Shown one piece after another: positions 17,973 through 27,049 of a stretch of 64,000 bases of DNA. The position numbers were made by a program, and so were the translations under genes. Each line of letters opens with the position of its first letter. Position 1 is the stretch's first letter. A model generated the notes under the pieces. That model did not search any database. It was given only the letters and a program-made list of their open reading frames with translations, and was not told the DNA's origin. The stretch spans positions 248,001 to 312,000 of the forward strand of contig NZ_JARKMY010000010.1 in the NCBI RefSeq assembly GCF_029360725.1, read 5' to 3'. This stretch comes from Chryseolinea sp. H1M3-3. Lineage in GTDB: Bacteria; Bacteroidota; Bacteroidia; Cytophagales; Cyclobacteriaceae.

Positions 17973-18608
17973 ATGAGAAATAATGTAATTAAGCTTTTAA
18001 CAGAATTCGTTTTGGTGTTCTTGGGCGTTCTCCTCGCGTTTCTTACCAGCAATTGGGCCGAACGGAAAAGAGATGAAAAATACGTAAAGGCCATTTTTGA
18101 CAACCTAATTCAAGATGTGCGCAATGATAGCAGTCAGGTGATAGAAGCGATTTCTTCTTTAAAAATGCAACATGATAGTTTACAAATACTAATTGACCAT
18201 TTGGGCTCAATGAATTTGGAAAAAGCAGATCGTCATATCTATTGGACTTACTTTTCTTACAATGTATTCGATCCTACTACAAAGAGCTTCGAGTCGATGG
18301 TGTTTGGAGGAGATATGAAATTGGTAAACGATTTAAACGCTGTTAGAAGGATGAAAGAACTAGATCATCTGAATAAAAAGTTAGGCGAAATCCATGAGAA
18401 GTATTACTTAGCAATTGAATCTTTTAGAAATAGTTTTATATGTCATTACAATATGGATCAGTTTACATTCGAATCAATTCCGCGTGAGAAAAGGATTGAG
18501 TTTTGGAACAGAGTTAATTTCCTTAAAGCGAATGTTAAATACTACTATGAAGCGCTGGTACTGGCGCAAACAAAATACAATTCGCTTTTAAAGGAACTTG
18601 AATCGTAA
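17973..18608 (+). CDS. Membrane-anchored hypothetical protein (DUF6090-like)
   Basis: 211 residues. One N-terminal transmembrane segment (LLTEFVLVFLGVLLAFLTSNW, about residues 8-28), followed by ERKRDEKYVKAI and a long helical, soluble region with coiled-coil character. The pattern (hydrophobic helix ending in NWxExxK then a charged helical domain) matches a large Bacteroidota family of small membrane proteins without known function. The ATG follows the hairpin at 17912-17951 by 21 bp. It sits at the right edge of the defence island. No enzymatic motif is visible. Confidence 0.65.
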   Translation: MRNNVIKLLTEFVLVFLGVLLAFLTSNWAERKRDEKYVKAIFDNLIQDVRNDSSQVIEAISSLKMQHDSLQILIDHLGSMNLEKADRHIYWTYFSYNVFDPTTKSFESMVFGGDMKLVNDLNAVRRMKELDHLNKKLGEIHEKYYLAIESFRNSFICHYNMDQFTFESIPREKRIEFWNRVNFLKANVKYYYEALVLAQTKYNSLLKELES

Positions 18609-18671
18609 TGTAATAAGCTTGGCATGTTTGTTACCATACCATACAACGTCCAGCCCAGCGCGGTCCCCGAA

Positions 18672-18745
18672 TTGGTGCAAGTCTTCCAACGTGGGTTGAG
18701 CGGTGGCGCGAGACCTATGTTGCAGTCTTGCGGGCCGCTGCCGCA
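18672..18745. repeat. REP-like repeat, relative of the one at 1958
   Basis: The stretch containing GGTGCAAGTCTTCCAACGTG shares about 25 bases with 1955-1978 (GCAAGTCTTCC(T/A)ACGTGGG) in the same orientation, followed by a diverged second arm (GCGAGACC...GCAGTCTTGCGGGCC). Together with the copy at 1958 it brackets the island 3050-18608. The rest of 18609-18821 holds no gene. Confidence 0.5.
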
Positions 18746-18821
18746 AAAAAACTTTTAGTTATTCACTAAATTTATTTCCTCAATATGCTTCCTTCCAACA
18801 ACTCGTTCCATCTTCTGATTT

Positions 18822-19475
18822 TTAATCCAGGGCCAATACAAAGAGAAATACGATTGTTACTATGAGTAGTCCGGGAAGGAGGAGGTTTAAAATAGCTTTG
18901 CCTATAGAGAATTTTTGAACTTCTGAAATACCCACAACCGCAAAACAAATGGTCCAAATGCCGAAAACTACTTGAATGATTAAAGCGACATAATAAAATG
19001 CTTGCATAAACAGACTGCTGTCGTCCAGATTTACTTCACTTTGAAACATACGGTTTCCGAAAAATGCAATTTGTAAAATAACCACTAGCAATGATAATAT
19101 GGTAGGGAACATCGCGTAGGCTAAAATTCTGAGCACCATCGCGGTGCTGGCAACACCGTTCAGCGCTTTGCCCATCCAGCTTACCAGCGCTGCATAAATA
19201 TAATAGGTCATCCATCCAAACGCCCCACCTACAAAGATGCTCATGACAAGTACAGTGGGCAAAGACATCGTATCACCCATGTTTTTCGTTGATGCCCTGT
19301 CGAGCCCTCTTCCAATTGATGCAAGTACTAGTAAAATGTGCGTATACTTATCATGATGATAATCGGTAATGTATCTAAAAACTAAGCGGGGTTGGGACCA
19401 TAGTTTTGTAAAGATTTCTTTGTCGGCGTATTCCACCGGTTTCTTAGCCGGGTCAAGATTGCTGGCTTCTGGCAT
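18822..19475 (-). CDS. Yip1-domain integral membrane protein
   Basis: 217 residues: about 45 soluble N-terminal residues, a loop with VFRYITD, and five hydrophobic segments (around SLPTVLVMSIFVGGAFGW, YYIYAALVSW, ILAYAMFPTILSLLVVIL, FYYVALIIQVVFGIWTI and LLLPGLLIVTIVFLFVLAL). The layout and the A(Y/F)xxxP pattern in the third segment fit the bacterial Yip1 family. The molecular role of these proteins in bacteria is unknown. The next gene upstream on the same strand, also a membrane protein, is 53 bp away, so a two-gene operon is likely. Confidence 0.7.
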   Translation of the reverse strand: MPEASNLDPAKKPVEYADKEIFTKLWSQPRLVFRYITDYHHDKYTHILLVLASIGRGLDRASTKNMGDTMSLPTVLVMSIFVGGAFGWMTYYIYAALVSWMGKALNGVASTAMVLRILAYAMFPTILSLLVVILQIAFFGNRMFQSEVNLDDSSLFMQAFYYVALIIQVVFGIWTICFAVVGISEVQKFSIGKAILNLLLPGLLIVTIVFLFVLALD

Positions 19476-19528
19476 TTGTTCTGAACGGTTGGTACAACAA
19501 GTATTTTAATGGATACTGCTTCAATGCT

Positions 19529-20245
19529 TCAGCTACCTCCAAACTTTTTGAATAGGCTGAAAATAATAAGCGCTACAATGAACAATGAAAAGTAAGCTAC
19601 CCCTTTCGTCCGGGAATCGATATTCTTGTTGGTAACGCTTATGTAAAAGCTTGACACTAAAATTAAAACCAAAAGAATTCCACAGGCAATGGAGAATATG
19701 TTGTTGGTTATATAAAAATGACCCACAAAAAGTCCCGGCACAATCAATACAATCGGAAATACCATTTGCTCAACAAAAGATTTTTTGGTGTGCACAATTA
19801 TCGGTTTGATAGCATTCAATGCCTTTTCCAATTGTTCATAATTGTCTACCTGCGACGGTACACCTATTGCATTCAGCTTACTGTCACCTTCGATACAAAA
19901 GGTTCCAGACGAACGCTTAGTAATTCGCTGCACATCCTTTCTGTAGATGACCATAACTGGTGTATTCAAGCGCTCACGTGTGATCTTCTCATCGTCAATG
20001 ACAAGTTTAAAGCTTTCAAATAACGCTTTTTGTCTCTTCACGGCATTTCTTATGCTGAACGCAAAAATGCCACCAAACAAAACAATCATATAAGGTGAGC
20101 TACCCACGTTTGCAGGGTCATCTGAGATCAGCATCGGCAACCCGATTACAAAAAAAAGAACGACGCAAAAAATAAAGGCTGTAACCTTTATTATCTTATT
20201 CTGAATGTCCTTAAAGCTATCGGGTCTGACGGTGAATTGTTGCAT
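19529..20245 (-). CDS. Hypothetical membrane protein with a central PH-like soluble segment
   Basis: 238 residues. Two transmembrane helices near the N-terminus (about 18-38 and 50-66), a soluble middle of about 90 residues rich in beta-strand-like stretches (FKLVIDDEKITRERL, VMVIYRKDVQRITKRSSG), then three C-terminal helices. This strand pattern after a helix pair resembles bacterial PH-domain membrane proteins, but the similarity is weak. It precedes the Yip1-like gene by 53 bp on the same strand. Function not assigned. Confidence 0.6.
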   Translation of the reverse strand: MQQFTVRPDSFKDIQNKIIKVTAFIFCVVLFFVIGLPMLISDDPANVGSSPYMIVLFGGIFAFSIRNAVKRQKALFESFKLVIDDEKITRERLNTPVMVIYRKDVQRITKRSSGTFCIEGDSKLNAIGVPSQVDNYEQLEKALNAIKPIIVHTKKSFVEQMVFPIVLIVPGLFVGHFYITNNIFSIACGILLVLILVSSFYISVTNKNIDSRTKGVAYFSLFIVALIIFSLFKKFGGS

Positions 20246-20425
20246 TTTACATCGGTGTTAAGGAGGGTAAATTACTAACCCGATTAACAATATCATAATT
20301 CTGATTCCGCAAACTGGAGCAAGTCTTGCGGCGTTGGCTTATGAGCCCGGGAGACTGGGTACCTACTTTGATTGTCTTCCAGACTGCGGCTTCCTCGATT
20401 AAATTTGAGTCCGATACGCCCGATC

Positions 20426-20556
20426 AAATGCATCTGTTCCGCGCCAAAAAATGCGGAGGTCGATTTAGATTTTCTGTGGCGCGATGTGCGTTGACCATTA
20501 GGCGGCGGGTTAACACCCGCCGCTAGTGATGACGCCCCGTTGGGGCTATCGCAGAT
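20426..20556 (+). repeat. Composite REP-like element, copy A
   Basis: Contains ATGCATCTGTTCCGCGCCAA, a middle segment with GATTTAGATTTTCTGTGGCG, the palindrome GCGGCGGGT-TAA-ACCCGCCGC (20502-20522) and the small hairpin GCCCC-GTT-GGGGC (about 20533-20545). Related copies lie at 32185-32435 (opposite orientation) and twice in 36480-36865. Together with a degenerate GCAAGTCTTG relic near 20312, it occupies most of the gene-free stretch 20246-20642. Confidence 0.75.
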
Positions 20557-20642
20557 AAAACAGGTGTCCGATTTTATTGACCTGGCGTGGAAATAACCAT
20601 TTCCCGTCTTATCCGTATACCCGGAAATCGATTGATTGATCC

Positions 20643-21455
20643 ATGGAATTCCAACGCGAAACTGCCGTGCATCCGGCGCTCCGAAATATCATACGCCACT
20701 TCTGGCAAGTCAATCGCCACAACGGAAAACTGATTAAGGAAAAAATTATCCCAAAAGGGAGTGTTGAGATTATTTTCAATTTGCACGACGATTCCAATGC
20801 AATTCCTGGCGTCATCGGTGACCGCCATTTCACTGTACCACGTTGTTTTATTTCAGGTTTCAATACCGTGCCAATCCACCTACAGCTACCAGGGCACCAA
20901 TTCTTTTTTGGCGTATACATGAATCCCACGTCGCTGCCTAAGATTTTTCGTATCCATGGAAAAGACTATGCTAATCAGTGCGCAGACTTAACCCTGCTCG
21001 ATGCCTCCATGCATTCGCTCTGGCACCAGTTGGCAGAACAAAAGACATTCACCGAACGGATCACGGTATTTACATCCTGGATGATGAAGCGACTTCCGGA
21101 AATCTCGAAGCATGAAAAGATGTTCGACAACTTCCTGACATCATCTTTGGATCGGTCACTTTCCGCTGATGATCTGTCGAAAATGCTGTGCTATTCCCCG
21201 CGACATTTGTCGCGAAAGCTTTATGCGCTAACCGCCATGAACGTCGAACAGACCCTTGTATTCAAGCGATACAATCGGGCCATCGACTTGATGCATCACT
21301 CGTCACTACTGCTTACCGAAATAGCGCATAGCTGCGACTTTTCTGATCAGTCTCATTTCACGAAGACATTCAAATCTTTTGCCGGCATGAAGCCTACGGA
21401 ATATCGGGCGGCTAAAAGTCACGTGTCGGGTCATATCTTTGATGTTGTCCGTTAA
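20643..21455 (+). CDS. AraC-family transcriptional regulator
   Basis: 270 residues. The N-terminal half (HPALRNIIRHFWQV, then IIPKGSVEIIFNLHD) is the sensing domain common to Bacteroidota AraC regulators. The C-terminal about 100 residues hold two helix-turn-helix units: SADDLSKMLCYSPRHLSRKL and LTEIAHSCDFSDQSHFTKTF, the second with the family signature FxDQSHFxxxFKxxxGxxPxxYR. The gene is 52 bp upstream of a membrane-protein gene on the same strand, the most likely co-transcribed target. The ligand is unknown. Confidence 0.92.
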   Translation: MEFQRETAVHPALRNIIRHFWQVNRHNGKLIKEKIIPKGSVEIIFNLHDDSNAIPGVIGDRHFTVPRCFISGFNTVPIHLQLPGHQFFFGVYMNPTSLPKIFRIHGKDYANQCADLTLLDASMHSLWHQLAEQKTFTERITVFTSWMMKRLPEISKHEKMFDNFLTSSLDRSLSADDLSKMLCYSPRHLSRKLYALTAMNVEQTLVFKRYNRAIDLMHHSSLLLTEIAHSCDFSDQSHFTKTFKSFAGMKPTEYRAAKSHVSGHIFDVVR

Positions 21456-21507
21456 ATACAATTCAGACTGATTGCGTTGATGCACTTTTGCATAAAAAAA
21501 ACGCAAC

Positions 21508-22008
21508 ATGAACTTCAGAAACATTCTTTACGCTTTAACCTGTTTGTCATTTTCAGTAATTGTTGGCGCTGCCATTTATGAGCACACTGCCCTCTGGCCT
21601 GCTGCTTTTTCGGAGATCCCAAAATCGCTGACGGTATTCCAGGGAGCTTACCATTTAAATGCCCCGGCTTTCTGGATGCCGGTACATCCTGTCACACTGT
21701 TGTTGTTTGTGATCACCTTGTTCCTCAATTGGAAAACAGATAGAAAGAGAAATGTGCTGATTGTTTTCGGGAGCTATGTATTTATTTTATTGGTAACATC
21801 CATATATTTTGTCCCCGAACTAATCGACCTGACAGGAACACCATATAGTGATACGATAGATGAATCATTGCAAACCCGCGGAGATCGGTGGGTAGCTTTA
21901 AGTCTGGTGAGAATGGTATTCATGATTGTATTGGCCATGATACTTTTGTTGGGATTAACGAAGCCGGAGAAGGCCGAAGGATTGCAAGGAAAATTTCAGA
22001 AGGAGTAG
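21508..22008 (+). CDS. Small integral membrane protein (DUF1772-like) whose last codons come from a repeat
   Basis: 166 residues with four hydrophobic helices (N-terminal ILYALTCLSFSVIVGAAIY, VTLLLFVITLFLNW, NVLIVFGSYVFILLVTSIYF and VRMVFMIVLAMILLLGL). Topology and length suit DUF1772-like proteins; this is a weak match. Downstream of the AraC gene and probably co-expressed. Odd: the C-terminus GKFQKE and the bases around its stop (AAATTTCAGAAGGAGTAG, 21991-22008) are nearly identical to the last codons of the unrelated secreted protein ending at 25889, and the same tandem repeat follows both. The native 3' end seems to have been replaced. Confidence 0.65.
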   Translation: MNFRNILYALTCLSFSVIVGAAIYEHTALWPAAFSEIPKSLTVFQGAYHLNAPAFWMPVHPVTLLLFVITLFLNWKTDRKRNVLIVFGSYVFILLVTSIYFVPELIDLTGTPYSDTIDESLQTRGDRWVALSLVRMVFMIVLAMILLLGLTKPEKAEGLQGKFQKE

Positions 22009-22610
22009 TATTGTGCGGGGGACGATGATTTTAAAATTCCGGTTAAACTGTAGAGCCGCTGGGGACAGAGAGAGAGCTACGCAAAGGTTCGTCGTTCATC
22101 TTCTCTGCGATTTCTCTCAGCGGGTATTACCTCAGTGTGTTCTGCGCTTATTTGCATTAATGGCGCGACGTTCGGTCCTTTAAATTTCGCAGGTTCGTCT
22201 TAATGTTTCTTTTTACCGCAGTGAACGCCGAGAAATGCACGCAGAGAAAAATGCACGCAGAGAGAGACTCGATTAAAATCTCTGCGATTTCTATCAGCGG
22301 GCATTCCCTCAGTGTGCTCTGCGCTTATTTGCATTAATGGCTCGACGTTCGGCCCTTTAAATTTCTCGGGTTAGTCTTAATGTTTCTTTTACCGCAGTGA
22401 ACGCCGAGAAATGCACGCAGAGAGACTCGATTAAAATCTCTGAGATTTTCTCTGCGGGTATTCCCTCAGTGTGCTCTGCGCTTATTTGCATTAATGGCTC
22501 GACGTTCGGTCCTTTAAATTTTTCAGGTTCGGCTTAATGTTTTTTTTACCGCAGTGAACGCCGAGAAATGCACGCAGAGAAAAATGCACGCAGAGAGACT
22601 CGATTAAGAC
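22009..22610. repeat. Tandem repeat array 1 (unit about 158-177 bp)
   Basis: After a lead-in of about 90 bp, successive units begin at TCTCTGCGATT (22102), 22279 and 22437 (TCTCTGAGATT). Each unit carries CTCAGTGTG(C/T)TCTGCG, GCATTAATGGC(G/T)CGACGTTC, TCTTAATGTTTC and ACCGCAGTGAACGCCGAGAA, then one or two copies of ATGCACGCAGAGA and CTCGATTAA. The 158-bp spacing arises from loss of one ATGCACGCAGAGA copy. Array 2 at 25890-26645 is homologous and in the same orientation. No coding capacity is supported. Confidence 0.9.
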
Positions 22611-22619
22611 GAGCGCACG

Positions 22620-22730
22620 CACGTTGAACTAAACGAACATACATCAAGACCGACCCTTCATCATTCCCCGCCTATCGGCGGGCAGGCTTGTTCGGTGTTA
22701 GATATTCCTGATTGCCGTCAGGCAGGGCTG
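22620..22730. repeat. Fragment of the ATTCGGTGTTC palindromic repeat family
   Basis: Contains CATCAAGACCGACCCTTCAT, a CCGCCTATCGGCGGGCAGG palindrome and TTGTTCGGTGTTAGATATTC, matching parts of the repeat units near 26750 and 39131-41077. The remaining 120 bp up to the secreted-protein gene are AT-rich and may contain its promoter. Confidence 0.7.
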
Positions 22731-22850
22731 TGATATTTAGTCGATTATACAGCTCCTCTAACGTATTATATATTTTTTTGTAACTTTTAAAAGAAATTCC
22801 GTTTCTGAATTTATAATACTTCCTGTCAACACGTTTAACCAACCCACGTT

Positions 22851-25800
22851 ATGAAATTTTTACAAAAGACACAATTCACGCTCGGGATTGTAGCGCTACT
22901 CTGTTTTGTTTTTCAGGAAGCAAGCGCGCAAGCCCCTTCCTGGTCGGAAGACTTTCCTGTAGCACTCCCGGCGTTCTCTGGTCCCCAGCAGCCGAACGGT
23001 GCCTATCGTTCGAACCTCAAAATACGCGTTAGCGCCGATCAGCCCGGGACAGCGTTCTTCGTCACGTATCAGACACCGCCTGCCAACGCGCCCACCGCGA
23101 GTGAGCTGGTGACGCTTGCACAAAGTCCTAACCTGCCGCCGGGTGCTGTCGGTAAGAACTTCATCGACCTTGTGCTAGCAGATGCTACGTATTCGAAAGA
23201 TGTCCCCGGACTTCCAATGCTGGCAACTCCCTATACCACGTATGTCGTCGTTCGTAATGGAGCCGGACAATTCAGCGATGTAAGAACGCTGGTATGCTAT
23301 CTCAAGGTGTCCGGGAGACAAGTAACGAGCTCTTTTTTTTACCTCGAATATCTGCCGCCCGATTACAACACGACCACCAATGATTATCCCTTGATGATCT
23401 TCCTTCATGGACTCGGTGAACGCGGCGACGGTGTTAACGCGCTGGTGAACGTTTCCAAACACGGCCCTCCGTTCGAGCTTGCCAAAGGCCAGGATCTTCC
23501 GTTCATTATTATATCACCACAATGCCCGACTACAACTGTGTGGGAAGATCAAACAGAGAATCTTCATACATTCATTGAGTCTATCAAGACGGCCTATCCA
23601 CGTGCGGACCCTAATCGCATTTATTTAACCGGACTGAGTCTTGGAGGAATTGGAACCTGGAAATATGCGCGAACCTATCCGGGAGAACTCGCAGCGATCG
23701 CGCCAATTGCAGGACGAGGGTCTACCAGCGGAATTTGTGTTTTAGACGATATGCCGATCTGGACTTTTCATGATGATCCTGACGATGTCGTTTTATCAAG
23801 TTATACGAAGAATCTCGTGGCTGCGATAAAAGCTTGTCCCGATTATAGCAACAAACTCCGTGTTACATACTATAAGAATAAATTTCCTAATGGTAGCCCT
23901 GAGAACAGGCACGACGCATGGAAGACTGCTTACAGCCAGGATCCATCACCCCCAAACACGACCATCCTTGAAGTCGACGAGTCACCCGCAGTGCCTGAGG
24001 GCATGACACTCTATACGTGGCTACTACAACATTCACTGAATGCCGCCCCAACGGCAAATGCTGGAACTGATATCGAAATAACACCACCTCCCAATAGTAC
24101 CTTCCTGAGCGGCTCAGGTTCTGACACCGACGGGACCATCATCACATATGCCTGGACACAGCAAAGTGGTCCCAATCAAGCAACGATTCAGAACGCAACT
24201 TCCCCCACGGCCACCGTCGGCAACTTGATCACCGGTACGTATTCGTTCAGGCTTACCGTTACCGACGACGATGGTGTTACCGACACGGACGACGTACAAG
24301 TTGTCGTAAACCCCGCCAACCAGTTGGTCTGGCATTCGTACCACATTCAGATGCAGTCCGATGTAAACCAACAGGCAGTGGTGACGAGCACCAACGGTAC
24401 GGTTAAAGCAACGCTGGAATTTTATCAATCCAGCGACGACAACGGCGTACAGAAAGGCACTGCATTTACCACATATGTACCCGGCACGCATCTTGGCACC
24501 GGTGAAGCGAATCAGTATTGGATTACGAGTGCCGGCGTAAATTATCCATTCGCCGGGAAAAGTATCCATGGTAGAGGAGCGGAACTTGGGGAGGGGAATG
24601 TACCAGCGCCAACGGGGGTTCTTGACCTTCAGCTTCATCCACCGAGCACGGCGAAGTCGGTGGTATGCGCGTTTACCGCGCCGGCAAAAGGAACCTATAC
24701 AATCAACGGACTGGGTGTACGACGCGTATTGTCGCAAGCCGGAACCGTCGTGTACCGGGCCATGAACCAAGAAGGTCAACAGCTCCAATCGCTTATTGCT
24801 ACACCTGATCAGGATTGGGTACTCGATCCCGCAAGCTATTCGTTGGGCGAACTGGATGCCGGCGAGAAAATATACTTCGCGGTCGGCCGTGATGGAGTTT
24901 ACTATTATGATTTCACCGAAGTAACCTGGTCGATCTCCATGATTCCTTCCGCTTCGACCCACACCTGGAATTCGTACGATATTGCGATGCAATCCAATCC
25001 GCTGCAGCAAGGGCGTGTAACCAGTGACAACGCGCTGACAGCGTCCCTGGAATTTTACCGGTCGTCCAACGATTATGGTGTCAACAAAATTTCCAACTTC
25101 ACCACCTTTACTCCGGCCAATCATACAAATTCTAACAGCGCAGCATCGCACTATTGGGCGGATGGCACAGGCGATATTTATCCGTTTGCCGGAAAAAGTA
25201 TAGTAGGCCGCGGACTGGAATCGGGTGAAGGCAATGTGCCACAACCTCCCAACGTGTTCGACTTACAATTGCACCCACCGAGCAACGCTAAGTCTACTGT
25301 ATGCGCTTTCATCGCGCCATGGGATGGCACCTATACGATTTCCGGGTTGGGGGTCAGGCGGGTTAGTTCGGAAGCTGGCACAGCGCGCTATCGCGCCTTC
25401 AGTCCTGCAGCACAACCGCTCGCATCCCTCGTCGCTACACCTGACCAGGATTGGGTACTCGATAACAATTCCTATTCGCTTGGGACATTGACCGCTGGCC
25501 AAAAGATCTACTTTGCAGTCGACCGCGATGGCGTGTATTACTTCGACTTTACAGAAGTAGCGTGGAAGATTACCTATACGTCATCTAACGGTAATGCTAT
25601 GGGACGGATCGTCACTAATACACCACCCGCCACCGAAGTAGTGGGTGAAAACGAGGAAGAAGTCGTCTTATTTCCCAACCGGGTGAAACACGAGATCCAT
25701 TTATCCGGTCTCCGAAACTCAACCGAAGTGGTGCTCTACGACATGACCGGGCGCCAAGTCGACAAACGAACCCTTCCCGATCCCAACGGCACAGCTGACC

Positions 25801-25889
25801 TGGATGCTACTGCACTCCGGTCCGGCATGTACTACATGATCATCCGTACCGATGGCCGTGTGTTGCACAGGAAATTTCAGAAGGAGTAG
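22851..25889 (+). CDS. Secreted T9SS protein: esterase-like alpha/beta hydrolase, PKD-like domain, two large repeats, sorting domain
   Basis: 1012 residues. Signal peptide about 1-27 (LGIVALLCFVFQEASAQA). Residues about 150-395 form a poly-ester/feruloyl-esterase-like hydrolase: oxyanion-region FLHGLGERG (184-192), nucleophile elbow GLSLGG (Ser263), Asp candidates in FHDDPDD (about 308) and a His candidate in NRHDAW (354). A PKD/REJ-like domain follows (TANAGTDIEI to VVVNPA, about 401-490). Two repeats of about 200 residues come next (about 493-695 and 704-905), each with LEFYxSSxDxGV, YPFAGKSIxGRG, VFDLQLHPPS-type and ATPDQDWVLD segments. The last about 80 residues are a type A T9SS sorting domain (VVLFPNRVKHEI, YDMTGRQV, LRSGMYYMII, RKFQKE). 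Probably surface-exposed, cutting ester bonds of a polymer; the substrate is unknown. Confidence 0.88.
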   Translation: MKFLQKTQFTLGIVALLCFVFQEASAQAPSWSEDFPVALPAFSGPQQPNGAYRSNLKIRVSADQPGTAFFVTYQTPPANAPTASELVTLAQSPNLPPGAVGKNFIDLVLADATYSKDVPGLPMLATPYTTYVVVRNGAGQFSDVRTLVCYLKVSGRQVTSSFFYLEYLPPDYNTTTNDYPLMIFLHGLGERGDGVNALVNVSKHGPPFELAKGQDLPFIIISPQCPTTTVWEDQTENLHTFIESIKTAYPRADPNRIYLTGLSLGGIGTWKYARTYPGELAAIAPIAGRGSTSGICVLDDMPIWTFHDDPDDVVLSSYTKNLVAAIKACPDYSNKLRVTYYKNKFPNGSPENRHDAWKTAYSQDPSPPNTTILEVDESPAVPEGMTLYTWLLQHSLNAAPTANAGTDIEITPPPNSTFLSGSGSDTDGTIITYAWTQQSGPNQATIQNATSPTATVGNLITGTYSFRLTVTDDDGVTDTDDVQVVVNPANQLVWHSYHIQMQSDVNQQAVVTSTNGTVKATLEFYQSSDDNGVQKGTAFTTYVPGTHLGTGEANQYWITSAGVNYPFAGKSIHGRGAELGEGNVPAPTGVLDLQLHPPSTAKSVVCAFTAPAKGTYTINGLGVRRVLSQAGTVVYRAMNQEGQQLQSLIATPDQDWVLDPASYSLGELDAGEKIYFAVGRDGVYYYDFTEVTWSISMIPSASTHTWNSYDIAMQSNPLQQGRVTSDNALTASLEFYRSSNDYGVNKISNFTTFTPANHTNSNSAASHYWADGTGDIYPFAGKSIVGRGLESGEGNVPQPPNVFDLQLHPPSNAKSTVCAFIAPWDGTYTISGLGVRRVSSEAGTARYRAFSPAAQPLASLVATPDQDWVLDNNSYSLGTLTAGQKIYFAVDRDGVYYFDFTEVAWKITYTSSNGNAMGRIVTNTPPATEVVGENEEEVVLFPNRVKHEIHLSGLRNSTEVVLYDMTGRQVDKRTLPDPNGTADLDATALRSGMYYMIIRTDGRVLHRKFQKE

Positions 25890-26645
25890 TAACGTGCATG
25901 GGGGCGATGATGTTAAATGCAGGTCAAACTGCAGCGCCGCTGGGGGGCGCAGAGAGAGAAAGAGCTACGCAAAGGTTCGTCGTTCATCTTCTCTGCGATT
26001 TCTCTCAGCGGGCATTCTCGCAGTGTGCTCTGCGCTTATTTGCATTAATGGCTCGACGTTCGGCCCTTTAAATTTCTGAGGTTCGCCTTAATGTTTCTTT
26101 TACCGCAGTGAACGCCGAGAAATGCACGCAGAGAAAAATGCACGCAGAGAGACTCGATTAAAATCTCTGCGATTTTCTCAGCGGGTATTCCCTCAGTGTG
26201 CTCTGCGCTTATTTGCATTAATGGCTCGACATTCGGTCCTTTAAATTTCTCGGGTTCGTCTTAATGTTTCTTTTTACCGCAGTGAACGCCAAGAAATGCA
26301 CGCAGAGAAAAATGCACGCAGAGAGACTCGATTAAAATCTCTGCGATTTCTCTCTGCGGGTATTCCCTCAGTGTGCTCTGCGCTTATTTGCATTAATGAC
26401 TCGACGTTCAGTCCTTTAAATTTCTCAGGTTCGTCTTAATGTTTCTTTTTACCGCAGTGAACGCCGAGAAATGCACGCAGAGAAAAATGCACGCAGAGAG
26501 ACTCGATTAAAATCTCTGCGATTTTCTCAGCGGGTATTCCCTCAGTGTGCTCTGCGCTTATTTCCATTAATGGCTCGACGTCGGTCCTTTAAAGTTCTCA
26601 GGTTCGTCTTAATGTTTCTTTTTACCGCAGTGAACGCCGAGAAAC
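25890..26645. repeat. Tandem repeat array 2 (unit about 174 bp, four copies)
   Basis: Units begin at TCTCTGCGATT at 25990, 26164, 26338 and 26513 (spacing 174, 174, 175). The lead-in (GTGCATGGGGGCGATGATG to CTACGCAAAGGTTCGTCGTT) is homologous to that of array 1, and the homology extends upstream into the last six codons of the secreted-protein gene. The array ends abruptly at about 26643, where the ATTCGGTGTTC palindromic repeat begins (GAACGCCGAGAAACAAGGAA). Confidence 0.92.
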
Positions 26646-27020
26646 AAGGAATATCGAATATCGAATGATCGGAGACTGCTTCGGGATTTTTATCTTAAGA
26701 AAAAATTCTGACAATTTGATGATAACTGATGCTCTAGCGTCAAACGTGCATACGTTAAGACCGCCCCTTCATCATTCCTTGTTCCCGCCTACCGGCGGGC
26801 AGGCTTGTTCGATATTCGGTGTTCATTTTTTTTAATTATCACAGGGCAAAAGAATATTGAACAAGGAATATCGAATGATGAAGTACAATGCTCGAGCTAA
26901 ACGCGATGTTTCTCAAAATTCGCAGTCATATCTACATTGAACCTGGCACTGCACATCAAGACCGACCCTTCATCATTCCTTGTTCAGTGTTCGATATTCG
27001 GTGTTCTTTTTAATCGATTA
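26640..27020. repeat. Two units of the ATTCGGTGTTC palindromic repeat family
   Basis: Shows the unit in the orientation opposite to that at 39131: GGAGACTGCTTCGGGATTTT, TATCTTAAGAAAA, CGTCAAACGTGCATACGTTA, CCCTTCATCATTCCTTGTTC, an inserted CCGCCTACCGGCGGGCAGG palindrome, and GTTCGATATTCGGTGTTC. A second, partial unit ends next to the WYL regulator's stop codon. Confidence 0.85.
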
Positions 27021-27049
27021 TCCCCTACCCCCCTCCGCCCTATTCATAT

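Noticed and set aside
24114-25244. 376-residue minus-strand open frame opposite the secreted T9SS protein
   Set aside because: It is an antisense shadow of a well-supported gene with repeats; its sequence has no family features and mirrors the internal duplication.
22009-26645. Tandem arrays as CRISPR arrays
   Set aside because: Units are about 175 bp and similar along their whole length, without unique spacers; no cas genes are nearby.
26471-26668. Open frames inside the repeat arrays (also 25852-26079)
   Set aside because: They consist of translated repeat units and end at array edges; nothing suggests real proteins.
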